Positions 8,134 through 15,713 of a DNA stretch of 53,825 bases are shown piece after piece. The first letter of the stretch is position 1, and every line of letters starts with the position of its first letter. The notes under the pieces are model-generated. The model made no database searches, was not told the origin of the DNA, and was given only the letters and a program-made list of their open reading frames with translations. Both the position numbers and the translations under genes were made by a program. The stretch is from Streptomyces nanshensis (GTDB taxonomy: Bacteria > Actinomycetota > Actinomycetes > Streptomycetales > Streptomycetaceae): the NCBI RefSeq assembly GCF_001751255.1, contig NZ_LJGW01000377.1, positions 140,372 through 194,196 of the forward strand, written 5' to 3'.

Positions 8134-8844
8134 TCAAGGCTCCCTTCCGTACACGATCCGGACCCTGTCACCTCGGGTGATGGCGACCGTGACGCCAACC
8201 GGCTCCTCATCCGCGCCACGCCGAATCCGGGCGTGCTGGGACACCGGAGTGCCAGGGAGGTCTTCGAGCTCAAAACTTGCGACCTCCTCGATTGCCGGCA
8301 TCCGGGTCGTCACCTCCTGCTCCTCATCGTCCGCCGACGTGCCATCCCGGGTGGCCTCATCGGGCTCGGTGACCGAAGCGCCGGCACCTCCCTCGTCAAG
8401 GGCGTAGTGGAAGAGGAGTTGAACGGGCTCGCCGTCCACACAACGCAGCTGACGGCTCACGGCAACCGGTGTTCCCTCGTCGACGTTCAGCCACCGCGCG
8501 ACGTCCGCATCCGCTTCCTCCGTCGTGGTACGAGGATCGAACGCCGAGGGAATCCGCCCCTGAGCCAGGACCTGTCCCGCCCAGTCGGCGTGACCGGTGT
8601 CCGGCCTCCACTCGAGGTAGTCGTACGTACGGACGAAGACACCGAGCCCCTGTCGCCCGACGAGCACACCGCCGTCCTTGAGCAAGGTGATGGCGTTGTA
8701 GATCACCTTTTCGCTGACCTGGAATTCGCTCGCAAGCTTCGCAGTGCTCGCGAGCTGGCCGCCTGGCGCGTAATCGCCTGAGGCGATCTGCGCCCGGATG
8801 GCGGCAGCGACCCCCCGAGCGGTCTGTGGTTTTGGCCGCGTCAT
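8134..8844 (-). CDS. GntR/HutC-family repressor (KorA/KorSA-like)
   Basis: This 236-residue protein has an N-terminal GntR winged helix (residues 8-70; L-A-S-E-F-Q-V-S-E-K-V-I-Y-N-A, then G-V-L-V-G-R-Q-G-L-G-V-F-V). A UTRA-type ligand domain follows (about 85-235; V-A-V-S-R-Q-L-R-C-V-D-G-E-P-V-Q). An acidic insert near 155-170 is extra. The start is set at M-T-R-P-K-P; the frame extends 29 codons upstream without GntR similarity. Related repressors on pSAM2, pIJ101 and similar plasmids control transfer genes. Three copies of a 16-bp palindrome over the divergent promoter are the likely operators. Confidence 0.85.
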   Translation of the reverse strand: MTRPKPQTARGVAAAIRAQIASGDYAPGGQLASTAKLASEFQVSEKVIYNAITLLKDGGVLVGRQGLGVFVRTYDYLEWRPDTGHADWAGQVLAQGRIPSAFDPRTTTEEADADVARWLNVDEGTPVAVSRQLRCVDGEPVQLLFHYALDEGGAGASVTEPDEATRDGTSADDEEQEVTTRMPAIEEVASFELEDLPGTPVSQHARIRRGADEEPVGVTVAITRGDRVRIVYGREP

Positions 8845-8943
8845 GGGACCGGACCATAGCGCAGCTTCCCATCGGAGGTCATAGCCGGGCACTGGACGCC
8901 AAGGGCCGCTCCCCCACGGCTTCAGCGCCACACCGAAGCCCGT

Positions 8944-9033
8944 TCTTCCCCTCGGAAGTTACATCACTTCCGAGGGGAAGTGTTGACGTGCCTCCGAGTG
9001 CGGTCTACGGTCGTGGCACTTCCGATGGGAAGT
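8944..9033. promoter_or_regulatory. Triple operator for GntR repressor
   Basis: Three copies of ACTTCC-N4-GGAAGT occur at 8944-8959 (first base T), 8966-8981 and 9018-9033. The first two together form a perfect 15-base inverted repeat with a six-base loop (8945-8980). Copies one and two lie just upstream of the -35 box; copy three covers the probable transcription start. This is a classic repressor layout next to a divergent GntR gene. Confidence 0.8.
8983..9011 (+). promoter_or_regulatory. Promoter flanked by GntR operators
   Basis: TTGACG (8983-8988), a 17-base spacer and TACGGT (9006-9011) make a good vegetative-type promoter firing rightward toward the WblE-like gene and the spread genes. 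Confidence 0.75.
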
Positions 9034-9485
9034 ACGGCTGCGGCCGGGCGTTCCCCGGTTCGCAAGGTGCCCCTATGCCCCTTTCGGTCCGAACTCTCGT
9101 TGCAACGCGCCTCGCTGCGGCCGACGGAGTTCGTACGCGCCGTGCTCGTTGTCAACTCCACAGCGCGATCCACGCCTGAGCCGCGGACCTGCAACAGGTC
9201 TGCGAGGCGTGGAGACCAGTCGGTGAGAAGAACAGACCTCGGGGTCACACCCAGGGCGCTGCCGACACCGACTCAAAGCACCCGTGCGGAAACACCTTCG
9301 CGCCGCCATGACCTCCGGGACGGATCTCCCCGGAGCGAGCGAGACCCGCACGTACGAGATGAGGTCCCTATCCACCGTTGCTCCCCGCTTACGTAGCGGG
9401 GAGCAACGCGCACATCCCACTGCCGCGATCCGTCCGTATCGCCCGTATGGGCACGTCCGGGTCGCCATTCGATCAGGAGGTTGCC
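9034..9485 (+). other. Long 5' leader before WblE-like gene
   Basis: About 450 bases separate the operator-controlled promoter from the next confident start. Short frames (for example ATG 9075 to 9179, or 9284 to 9502) lack support. The stretch contains a perfect hairpin at 9376-9408 and otherwise nothing I can name. Confidence 0.4.
9376..9408. terminator. Perfect 14-bp hairpin in WblE leader
   Basis: CGTTGCTCCCCGCT and AGCGGGGAGCAACG pair perfectly around a five-base loop. It lies about 78 bases before the ATG at 9486. It may act as an attenuator or operator; no T-run follows. Confidence 0.5.
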
Positions 9486-9743
9486 ATGGACTGGCGCCAT
9501 AACGCCGTGTGCCGTGAGGAAGACCCCGAGCTGTTCTTCCCCATCGGCAACACCGGCCCCTCGCTGGTGCAGATCGAGGAAGCGAAGGCCGTCTGCCGCC
9601 GCTGCCCCGTCATGGAGCAGTGCCTGCAGTGGGCCCTGGAGTTCGGCCAGGACTCAGGTGTCTGGGGCGGCCTGAGTGAAGACGAGCGCCGCGCGATGAA
9701 GCGCCGCGCCGCCCGCAACCGAGCACGGAAGAACAGCTCCTGA
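9486..9743 (+). CDS. WblE/WhiB1-like transcription factor
   Basis: This 85-residue protein is very close to actinobacterial WblE/WhiB1: M-D-W-R-H-N-A-V-C-R, E-D-P-E-L-F-F-P, C-R-R-C-P-V-M-E-Q-C, D-S-G-V-W-G-G and a basic K-R-R-A-A-R-N-R tail. The four cysteines (9, 37, 40, 46) bind a 4Fe-4S cluster in this family. WhiB1-type proteins bind DNA and the sigma factor region 4. The start has AGGAGG a few bases upstream. It is the first confident gene downstream of the GntR-controlled promoter, so the plasmid may import a chromosomal-type regulator under transfer control. Confidence 0.9.
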   Translation: MDWRHNAVCREEDPELFFPIGNTGPSLVQIEEAKAVCRRCPVMEQCLQWALEFGQDSGVWGGLSEDERRAMKRRAARNRARKNSS

Positions 9744-9890
9744 CGCGCAGATCACAGCGCCGTCGACCTGCCAGCGGCCGTCTCGGCGAACAAGCCCCGC
9801 TAGATCCGCGGCCCCGCGCGCGTGCAGGCGCATCGGGGCCGCGAACAGCAACCACCCCGGATCTCGCCAGATCTCAATGGAGTTGATCGC

Positions 9891-9971
9891 GTGAACAGCA
9901 CTCTGCCTGATGGTGCGCCCGTCCAGGTACCCGGCCTCGCCGCGACGAGGAACGCCGGAGGCCTGTCGTGA
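9891..9971 (+). CDS. Micro-ORF 1 of coupled chain
   Basis: This is a 26-residue frame from GTG 9891, with GGAG upstream, whose stop overlaps the next GTG (GTGA). No domain is visible. It is listed because the next two frames in the chain have good ribosome-binding sites. Confidence 0.35.
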   Translation: MNSTLPDGAPVQVPGLAATRNAGGLS

Positions 9972-10156
9972 GCGCACTCAGGTTCCTCTTCGCCGACCGC
10001 TCGCGGCACGGGGTTTCCGGCCGTGGCGACACCATGGGCCGGCCCCACCGGACCCCTCAGGCTGCGGACCGCGCGGGCTGGAGGCAGTACGACGCCACCG
10101 ACGGATTCCGGCCGGGCAAGTCCCGCCGCCGGGGGTTCCTCCGGAGGCGCACGTGA
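9968..10156 (+). CDS. Small hypothetical protein in spread operon
   Basis: This 62-residue basic protein starts at GTG 9968 with GGAGG five bases upstream; its stop overlaps the next GTG. It contains G-W-R-Q-Y-D-A-T-D-G-F-R-P-G-K and an Arg-rich end. Small basic proteins of this kind are frequent between regulator and spd genes on Streptomyces conjugative elements. The function is unknown. Confidence 0.55.
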   Translation: MSALRFLFADRSRHGVSGRGDTMGRPHRTPQAADRAGWRQYDATDGFRPGKSRRRGFLRRRT

Positions 10157-10350
10157 GCGGCCGCCAGCGCACCGTTCGAGGCGTGGCTTCCGGCGTGATC
10201 CGGGCCGGCCGTCTCACCAAGCCGGCTCCCGGCCCGGCCATGGCGGGATCAGAGCTCAGGCCCGTACGCCGGCGCCAGGGCACGACCTCGCCGCCGACGG
10301 ACGGGGCCGTACTGCTCGAACCCAGCGACGAGACGGCCACCGGCGGGTGA
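10153..10350 (+). CDS. Small hypothetical protein in spread operon
   Basis: This 65-residue protein starts at GTG 10153, overlapping the previous stop, with GGAGG five bases upstream. It is basic in the first half (S-G-R-Q-R-T-V-R-G-V) and Thr/Pro-rich later. No family is recognised. The repeated pattern of strong ribosome-binding site plus overlap argues that it is translated. Confidence 0.5.
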   Translation: MSGRQRTVRGVASGVIRAGRLTKPAPGPAMAGSELRPVRRRQGTTSPPTDGAVLLEPSDETATGG

Positions 10351-10448
10351 GGCGTGAGGCGGCCCCGGACGAGTGCCGGGCTGCGGCGCAGGCCGGGGCC
10401 ACCGGCTGCAAGCAGATTCGCCAGCCAGGGGCGCCTGGTCCCTCATGA
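10347..10448 (+). CDS. Micro-ORF of coupled chain
   Basis: This is a 33-residue frame from GTG 10347 that overlaps the previous stop; its own stop overlaps an ATG at 10445. It has no good ribosome-binding site and holds two cysteines. Weak support. Confidence 0.25.
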   Translation: MRREAAPDECRAAAQAGATGCKQIRQPGAPGPS

Positions 10449-10609
10449 CCACGGCGTCTCCGGCATCGCCAGCTCCGTCCGCCACCGCCGCGGTCCGGCC
10501 ACGCGGCCGGAGCTGGCGCGGCCCCGTCAGCAACTCGCGGGGACGGCAGAACCCCGTTGTCCCCTCTGCGTCTCCGCCGCTCGGAGCCGCCTTGTACAGG
10601 AGAAGTACG

Positions 10610-12226
10610 GTGACCAGCACTCCCCCTGCCACATCCCCGGCGGCCGCGGCCGACGAGCCGGACCGGCCGCCGCTCAATAAGGCGCAGCGCGCGATCGTCG
10701 GTGTCGTGGTCGGCGGCGCGGTGGTGATCGCCGGTATCGGCTTCGCCGGCTCGTACGCGGCCGTACGGGACCTCGCGATCCGCAAGGGTTTCGGGGCGTT
10801 TGCCCACGTGTTCCCGCTCGGCCTCGACGCGGGGATCCTTGTCCTGCTCGCGCTGGACCTGCTGCTGACCTGGCTCCGGATGCCCTTCCCCGTGCTGCGG
10901 CAGACCGCGTGGCTGCTGACCGGCGCGACGATCGCGTTCAACGGTGCCGCGGCCTGGCCCGACCCGCTCGGGGTCGGCATGCACGCCGTCATCCCGGTCC
11001 TGTTCGTCGTGACGGTCGAGGCCGCCCGGCACGCCATCGGCCGGCTGGCCAACATCACCGCCGGCCGTCACATGGAGCCGATCCGGTGGATCCGGTGGCT
11101 GCTGTCGCCGTTCCCCACGTTCACGCTGTGGCGACGGATGAAGCTGTGGGAGCTGCGCTCGTACGACCGGGTCCTCGAACTCGAGCAGGAGCGCCTCGTC
11201 TACCGGGCCCGCCTGCGCTCCCGATTCGGTCGCCTCTGGCGCCGCAAGGCTCCTGTCGAAGACCAGCTGCCGCTGAAGCTCACCCGCTACGGCGTCCCGC
11301 TCAAACGCGGCAGGACCCTCGCGTCGGCCCCTCCGCCGACACCGCGCGACGCCCTGGACACCCACGTCGCCGACGCCCTCGCGCTCACCTCGACCGCGAA
11401 CGCAGCGCCGGCGCCCTCCACGGGTGAAGTCGTCAGCCGTCCTTCGCGGCCCGTGAACACCGGCGCCGGACAGGCGCCCGCGGCACGCCCGGCAAGCGTG
11501 AATCCGACGGCCGAGCGTGAACCGGGCACCGTGAATCCGGATGCCGGGCGCCGCGTGAACCCGCCGGTTCACGCCCCGGCCAACGGCCCCGTGAACGGTT
11601 CACGCGTGAACCCTTCACGGCCGGGCGTGAACGGGGCTGCGAGCGGGGCCAATTCACGCATGAAGCCGTTCACGCCCACCGTGAACGGCGCCGCCGTGAA
11701 CCTCGTGAACTCTGTAAATCAGCAGGTCACGAGCACCGTGAACGGGTTCACGCCGATCGCGTGGCCGCGTGAATTCACGCGTGAAGCCGAGACCGTGAAC
11801 CGGCAGGACTGGAGCGTGAAACACCCGGTGCATCTGCGTGTGCCCCAGCCGGCCGACCGTGAACCGGGCGACGTGAACGGCGCCGGCGGCACCGTGAACC
11901 CGGAACCGGACGAGGCCGTGAACGAGGACCGCGACGGCCGTGAAGAGGAGAGCGTGAACGACCGCGCCGTGAATTCACGACGGACGGCTCGCGCGTACGC
12001 CGCGAAGAAGCCGGAGCCGAGTTCGGTTCGCGCCACCCTCGGCGCCCCGAGACGGGAGGCGGCGGAGCGGGCCCAGGCGGCTGCCGACTTTCACGCCGCG
12101 AAGAAGGCGAACCCGAACCTGACGCAGAAGGACTTCGTGAAGGGCTACGGCCGCTCACAGCCCTGGATGACCAAAGCCCTCAAGGAGGAGGCGGAACGCC
12201 AGGCCGAGGCGGCCGCCGATGGCTGA
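10610..12226 (+). CDS. DUF2637 membrane protein, Spd-like plasmid spread protein
   Basis: This protein is 538 residues from GTG 10610, chosen for AGGAGA six bases upstream; the frame is also open from ATG 10445. Residues ~20-165 hold about four membrane segments and the DUF2637 pattern (A-G-I-G-F-A-G-S-Y-A-A-V-R-D-L-A, then F-P-L-G-L-D-A-G-I). A charged cytoplasmic linker (170-240) follows. Residues 280-455 are low complexity, full of Val-Asn, Arg-Glu, Ser-Arg and Phe-Thr pairs. These all arise from one DNA motif, CGTGAA or its complement. The last ~75 residues form a helical HTH-like end (N-L-T-Q-K-D-F-V-K-G-Y-G-R-S-Q-P-W-M). DUF2637 proteins occur in spread/transfer operons of actinobacterial plasmids. 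Confidence 0.75.
   Translation: MTSTPPATSPAAAADEPDRPPLNKAQRAIVGVVVGGAVVIAGIGFAGSYAAVRDLAIRKGFGAFAHVFPLGLDAGILVLLALDLLLTWLRMPFPVLRQTAWLLTGATIAFNGAAAWPDPLGVGMHAVIPVLFVVTVEAARHAIGRLANITAGRHMEPIRWIRWLLSPFPTFTLWRRMKLWELRSYDRVLELEQERLVYRARLRSRFGRLWRRKAPVEDQLPLKLTRYGVPLKRGRTLASAPPPTPRDALDTHVADALALTSTANAAPAPSTGEVVSRPSRPVNTGAGQAPAARPASVNPTAEREPGTVNPDAGRRVNPPVHAPANGPVNGSRVNPSRPGVNGAASGANSRMKPFTPTVNGAAVNLVNSVNQQVTSTVNGFTPIAWPREFTREAETVNRQDWSVKHPVHLRVPQPADREPGDVNGAGGTVNPEPDEAVNEDRDGREEESVNDRAVNSRRTARAYAAKKPEPSSVRATLGAPRREAAERAQAAADFHAAKKANPNLTQKDFVKGYGRSQPWMTKALKEEAERQAEAAADG
11452..11979. repeat. Cluster of 31 CGTGAA/TTCACG motifs inside coding sequence
   Basis: I count 23 CGTGAA and 8 TTCACG in 528 bases. 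Fewer than one is expected in random sequence. Two pairs fuse to the perfect palindrome CGTGAATTCACG (11768-11779 and 11968-11979). The motif is read as Val-Asn in some places and Arg-Glu in others, and the reverse motif as Ser-Arg, Phe-Thr or Val-His, so the DNA rather than the protein is conserved. A transfer-protein recognition locus (clt-like) or a partition or iteron site fits best. Confidence 0.85.
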
Positions 12227-12419
12227 GCCGAACCGCGAAGACCCCCGCACGTCCTGTCCGGGGCCGGGCGGACAGCCCGGCCCCAGAACTCAGGCCAGGC
12301 CTGCGGCAGGGCCGCTGACCTGCCACGACGCCGACCACAACGAGAAGTTCATACAAATGCTGATCCACCTCGCCCTCCAGGGCGAGCGGATCACCGGAGC
12401 CTCCGAGGAGGGAGGGACC

Positions 12420-13484
12420 ATGACATCCGCAGACGAGCAGAGCGACCCGTTCCACACCCCGCTGCCGGACGAGGCGCCCCCACCCCCGGCGGCCGCCGAG
12501 GCAGCGGGCCGGGACGGTGGCCAAGCGCCGGCACCAGCCCCGGCCGACGCGCCGGTAGATGGTGTAGATGCGCAGGTCAACACCATGGAGGAAGGGACTC
12601 AGACTCCCCGGGGGAGCGGGGCGGAACGTGTCGCTCCGCCGATGCCGGCCTCGCCGCCCGGGACGCCGGAGAACGCCCCGGAGTGGTGGCGCGGCTCCCG
12701 GGACGAGCCGAAGAGCGCGCCTGCTGCGGGCTCGCCACGCGAGTCCAAGCCGGGCTGGTGGGACCGCCTCTACAAGGACCAGGACGCGGACCTCGACACC
12801 TACACCGGGCACGTCCTGACCGTGCCAGCCGACGGCGAACCGGTCCTCATCGAGGCCCGGAAGGACTCTGAGCCCGAGGTCCCGGAGCCGGATGAGGCCG
12901 CAGCCGAGGAGCCCGCCGCACGCGGCCCGGCCCTCGGTGTTCACAGGCCTCAGCCGACGCTCCGGATCCGTACGCCGACGGTGAAGCGGTGGCGTCCCAC
13001 CAGGTTCTGGCGCGTCATCACCTTCAACGGGACCGCCGCAGCGGCCGGCAGCGCCATCGGCCTGAACGCCTACTTGAGCCAGTTCCCGCCGGCCGCTGTC
13101 ACCGCCGCCGGCGGACTACTCGGGGCGGGTATGGCGCTCGCCGGAGGCGTCACGGCGTGGAAGGCCGCGGGAAGCGACAAGCTCGCGCCGTTCGTGCCGT
13201 TCGGCGCCCTGGGCCGCCTCGGCGCGGTGTTCCTCTCGGCCGAGGTCGGACGTCAACTCGGGCAGGCGTTCCTGCCGCATACCTCCGACACGGTCGCCCG
13301 CTACGTCGGCCTGAGCCAGACCGACACCTCCCTGCTCGTTGTCGGCCTCACCATGTGCGGCGCCTCGGGCTGGCTGGTGTGGCGCACGCGCTACGGCGGC
13401 CTGCTCAAGCGCTGGCTGGCGCGCGTCCCGCTGGCCACATCCCTGCTCGTCTGCGCGCTGTACTCCAGCGGCCCCGTCATCTGA
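12420..13484 (+). CDS. Membrane protein of spread operon (SpdB2-like)
   Basis: This is 354 residues from ATG 12420, chosen for GGAGGGA five bases upstream. The frame extends to ATG 12219, overlapping the previous stop, which would add 67 residues; some of those codons (ATA, CAA) look unlike the neighbours. The N-terminal half is Pro/Ala/Glu-rich and acidic. The C-terminal half has four to five membrane segments (about 205-350), with G-G-L-L-G-A-G-M-A-L-A-G-G-V and a W-R-T-R-Y-G-G-L-L-K-R loop. Size and position match SpdB2-type proteins of actinomycete integrative elements, which interact with TraB; this is by analogy only. Confidence 0.65.
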   Translation: MTSADEQSDPFHTPLPDEAPPPPAAAEAAGRDGGQAPAPAPADAPVDGVDAQVNTMEEGTQTPRGSGAERVAPPMPASPPGTPENAPEWWRGSRDEPKSAPAAGSPRESKPGWWDRLYKDQDADLDTYTGHVLTVPADGEPVLIEARKDSEPEVPEPDEAAAEEPAARGPALGVHRPQPTLRIRTPTVKRWRPTRFWRVITFNGTAAAAGSAIGLNAYLSQFPPAAVTAAGGLLGAGMALAGGVTAWKAAGSDKLAPFVPFGALGRLGAVFLSAEVGRQLGQAFLPHTSDTVARYVGLSQTDTSLLVVGLTMCGASGWLVWRTRYGGLLKRWLARVPLATSLLVCALYSSGPVI

Positions 13485-13497
13485 AAGGCCTCACTCC

Positions 13498-13974
13498 GTG
13501 ATTCCCACGAACACCGTGCTCGCCGCCCCGTCTTCTGGCGGCGCCAGCCTCACCCAGGGCCTGGGAGCAGTCGGTCTCTCGTCCCTCGCGGCCGCCGGTT
13601 TCATCGTCCTGATCATCGCCATCCGCAACCGCTCCAAGCTCACCAGGAAGTACGTCGAGGACCGCCGCTACCTCGCCGGGCTCGCTGCCGTGATAGGCGT
13701 GCTGTTCACCATCGCCGGGGGCACCTGGCGGATGATCGCCCAGGGCACCCACGACCTGGCGACTTCGACCCTCACCGATCCGAACATCGTCGCCGGAGTC
13801 TCCCCGGCCGGCATCGCCTTGATCCTGACCACCCTGGCCTTCCTGCCCGAGTGGCAGAAGCGTCTCCCCCCGGCGTTCTTCGGCCTGGGGGCGGGCGTCT
13901 CCTGGGGAGTGGCCGGTGCCTTCTGGGGGATCCTCTTCAAGGTGATCGGCGCGATGCTGGAGAAGCTCGCATGA
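13498..13974 (+). CDS. Small polytopic membrane protein of spread operon
   Basis: This 158-residue protein from GTG 13498 has four hydrophobic segments (about 25-45, 60-80, 92-112, 130-150) and a positive loop R-N-R-S-K-L-T-R-K-Y between the first two. The stop overlaps the next ATG (ATGA). It has no enzyme motif. Together with its neighbours it forms a block of three consecutive membrane genes, typical of Streptomyces spd operons that help plasmid spread through mycelium. Confidence 0.7.
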   Translation: MIPTNTVLAAPSSGGASLTQGLGAVGLSSLAAAGFIVLIIAIRNRSKLTRKYVEDRRYLAGLAAVIGVLFTIAGGTWRMIAQGTHDLATSTLTDPNIVAGVSPAGIALILTTLAFLPEWQKRLPPAFFGLGAGVSWGVAGAFWGILFKVIGAMLEKLA

Positions 13975-14966
13975 AGGGGCTGCTGAAGGAGATCAGTATC
14001 CCGTTCCAGGGCATCAGGCAGGCCCCGCGGCTGCTGCTCGTCCCGCTGATGACCGGGTCGCTCCTCATCGCGTCGTTCGGGCTGCGCAGGGTGGCCCTGG
14101 TCGTCAAGCTCGGCTGGTTGGCGGCCGTGAGCCTTGATGCTTCGCCGGTGAAGACCGCCCCGCCCCTACAGGGGCAGGGCAGCGCGCCCGCCGAGGATGG
14201 GGCCGCAAGCGCGTCGGGGCCGGGCACCAGGGTCTCCAAGAGGGCGGCTCGGGCCGCCGCCGACGACGCGATCGAGCGGATCGGTCTGGGCTGCCTGATC
14301 CTCCTGTTCGTCCTAGCTGTCATCGCGGGGCTGATCTGGCTGTTCATGTGGCTCGTCTGGCCGCACATCGCACCGTTCGTGCCGCTCGGCGTCGCCGTGC
14401 TCGGAGTGGTGTGGGTGATCGCCGCGTGGATGGTCGCTCCCCCGCTGCAGGAGCCCACCCCCCGAAACGATCATGAAAAATCTGCGGGGGAGCAGGGGCA
14501 GGAGTCCGACCAGGACCGGTTCGCCCGCGAGCTCGTTCGGTTCATCGTCGTAGCCGTCCGGGATGCTGCGCCGGAGCACGGCGTTCACATCGCCGAGCTC
14601 CTCGAGCGGCTTCAGACGGAGGCCAGGGGCTTCGGCGGCTGGGATCAGCCTCGGCTGCGGGAGTGGTGCACCGCTGTCGGGATCCCCGTCAGCAGGACCC
14701 TCCGGGCCAAGGGGAAGGGGCCCACCTGGGGGGTCCGTGCCGAGGAGCTGCAGGAGGCGTTCGGCACCTCTCTGGACGAGGCCCTGGAGGCCCTCGACCG
14801 ACCTGCTGTCCCGGCCTCGTCGGAGCGGCCCGCCGAGCGCGCTGCCACCCCCGTCCAGGCCGAGGAAGCGGGCCCCGCCGAGGCCCCCGTGCCGGCCGGG
14901 TACAGCGCCCCGGATCAGCCCCACCTCCACGCTGTTCCCGACTCCTCCCCCGGCGTCGTGGCGTGA
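13971..14966 (+). CDS. Membrane protein with C-terminal winged-helix-like domain
   Basis: This 331-residue protein starts at the ATGA overlap. It has two membrane regions (about 20-55 and 105-160) separated by a linker. A soluble C-terminal domain (185-280) follows: L-V-R-F-I-V-V-A-V-R-D-A-A, I-A-E-L-L-E-R-L-Q, then W-C-T-A-V-G-I-P-V and W-G-V-R-A-E-E-L. That fold looks like a small helix-turn-helix and could contact plasmid DNA at the membrane. It is coupled on both sides, so it belongs to the same spread operon. I do not know its exact family. Confidence 0.65.
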   Translation: MKGLLKEISIPFQGIRQAPRLLLVPLMTGSLLIASFGLRRVALVVKLGWLAAVSLDASPVKTAPPLQGQGSAPAEDGAASASGPGTRVSKRAARAAADDAIERIGLGCLILLFVLAVIAGLIWLFMWLVWPHIAPFVPLGVAVLGVVWVIAAWMVAPPLQEPTPRNDHEKSAGEQGQESDQDRFARELVRFIVVAVRDAAPEHGVHIAELLERLQTEARGFGGWDQPRLREWCTAVGIPVSRTLRAKGKGPTWGVRAEELQEAFGTSLDEALEALDRPAVPASSERPAERAATPVQAEEAGPAEAPVPAGYSAPDQPHLHAVPDSSPGVVA

Positions 14967-15145
14967 TCCGGCCCTGTGGGGGTGCAGATGGCATCTACAC
15001 CCCCATCTACCAGGGCATCTACCGCTCATCTCACCCCCGTCGACGGCCCGTCGACACCTCCGTCGACGGGCCGTCGACATCGCGCACGGGGCGTGCCCTG
15101 CCCACGACAGTGACCTCACCCGGCGGCGAGAAAGAGCCGAGGTGA
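14963..15145 (+). CDS. Small ORF containing a double palindrome
   Basis: This is a 60-residue frame from GTG 14963, overlapping the previous stop. It contains a repeated G-I-Y / P-I-Y / G-I-Y pattern and then an Arg/Ser/Thr-rich part that coincides with the 40-base inverted repeat at 15039-15078. It may be genuine or just read through a regulatory site. Confidence 0.35.
   Translation: MIRPCGGADGIYTPIYQGIYRSSHPRRRPVDTSVDGPSTSRTGRALPTTVTSPGGEKEPR
15039..15078. repeat. Nested double palindrome of GTCGACGG half-sites
   Basis: Arms of 17 bases (GTCGACGGCCCGTCGAC and GTCGACGGGCCGTCGAC) are perfect reverse complements around six bases, and each arm is itself a palindrome around one central base. 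It lies at the end of the spread operon. Such nesting suggests two binding sites for a dimeric protein, or a cruciform, rather than a simple terminator. Confidence 0.6.
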
Positions 15146-15210
15146 GTCCGCGGACACTGTCTGTGCCCTCTACGATCCGGGTGACCACCGATCGGATCAG
15201 GAGGGCGTCC

Positions 15211-15474
15211 GTGCCGTTCACATACAACTGCCCTCGCTGCGGCACGGCCTCCCGCCCGTACGTCTTCCGCTCCGGCGCGGAAGACCACGGCGTACGCCAC
15301 CGCCGCCGGCGTCATGACGGCGACTACCCCGTGCGCGAGTACATCCAGCGCATCGCGTGGCGCTACGCGTTCGCCCGCGCTGCCGCCTGGCGGCCCTCCG
15401 GAGGCGACGCCATCGCCGCGGCGGCCGCCGGGCTGCTCGTCCTCTGGTGTCTCTGGCACGCGCTCACGAACTGA
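15211..15474 (+). CDS. Zinc-ribbon-like small membrane protein
   Basis: This 87-residue protein from GTG 15211 has CAGGAGGG just upstream. It begins with C-P-R-C, half of a zinc ribbon, and has no second pair of cysteines close by. A basic middle (R-H-R-R-R-R-H) follows, and then one C-terminal hydrophobic helix (A-A-A-A-A-G-L-L-V-L-W-C-L-W). It is probably a small tail-anchored protein. The function is unknown. A terminator lies about 110 bases downstream. Confidence 0.6.
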   Translation: MPFTYNCPRCGTASRPYVFRSGAEDHGVRHRRRRHDGDYPVREYIQRIAWRYAFARAAAWRPSGGDAIAAAAAGLLVLWCLWHALTN

Positions 15475-15582
15475 CCCACGGACCGCCCAGCACGCCGAGC
15501 TGCCGCAACCCGCTCCCCAGCTCCATGGTCCCCGCCCAACAGGCCGGCACCCGCGCGCGCATCCCTAAGAACTGAAACCGCA

Positions 15583-15608
15583 GGGCCCAGACCACCCGGT
15601 CTGGGCCC
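15583..15608 (+). terminator. Terminator hairpin after spread operon
   Basis: GGGCCCAGACC and GGTCTGGGCCC pair perfectly around ACCC and are followed by TCCTC. It sits about 110 bases after the last spread-operon gene and before a new gene start at 15714. Confidence 0.75.
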
Positions 15609-15713
15609 TCCTCATGCGCCGACGCCCCCAGCGCGACGAGCCGTCGGCCCCATCTCGCACGCACAAGGCGCGCCCGGAGACACCGGGCACGCCTGCGACT
15701 CACGGAGAAGAGA

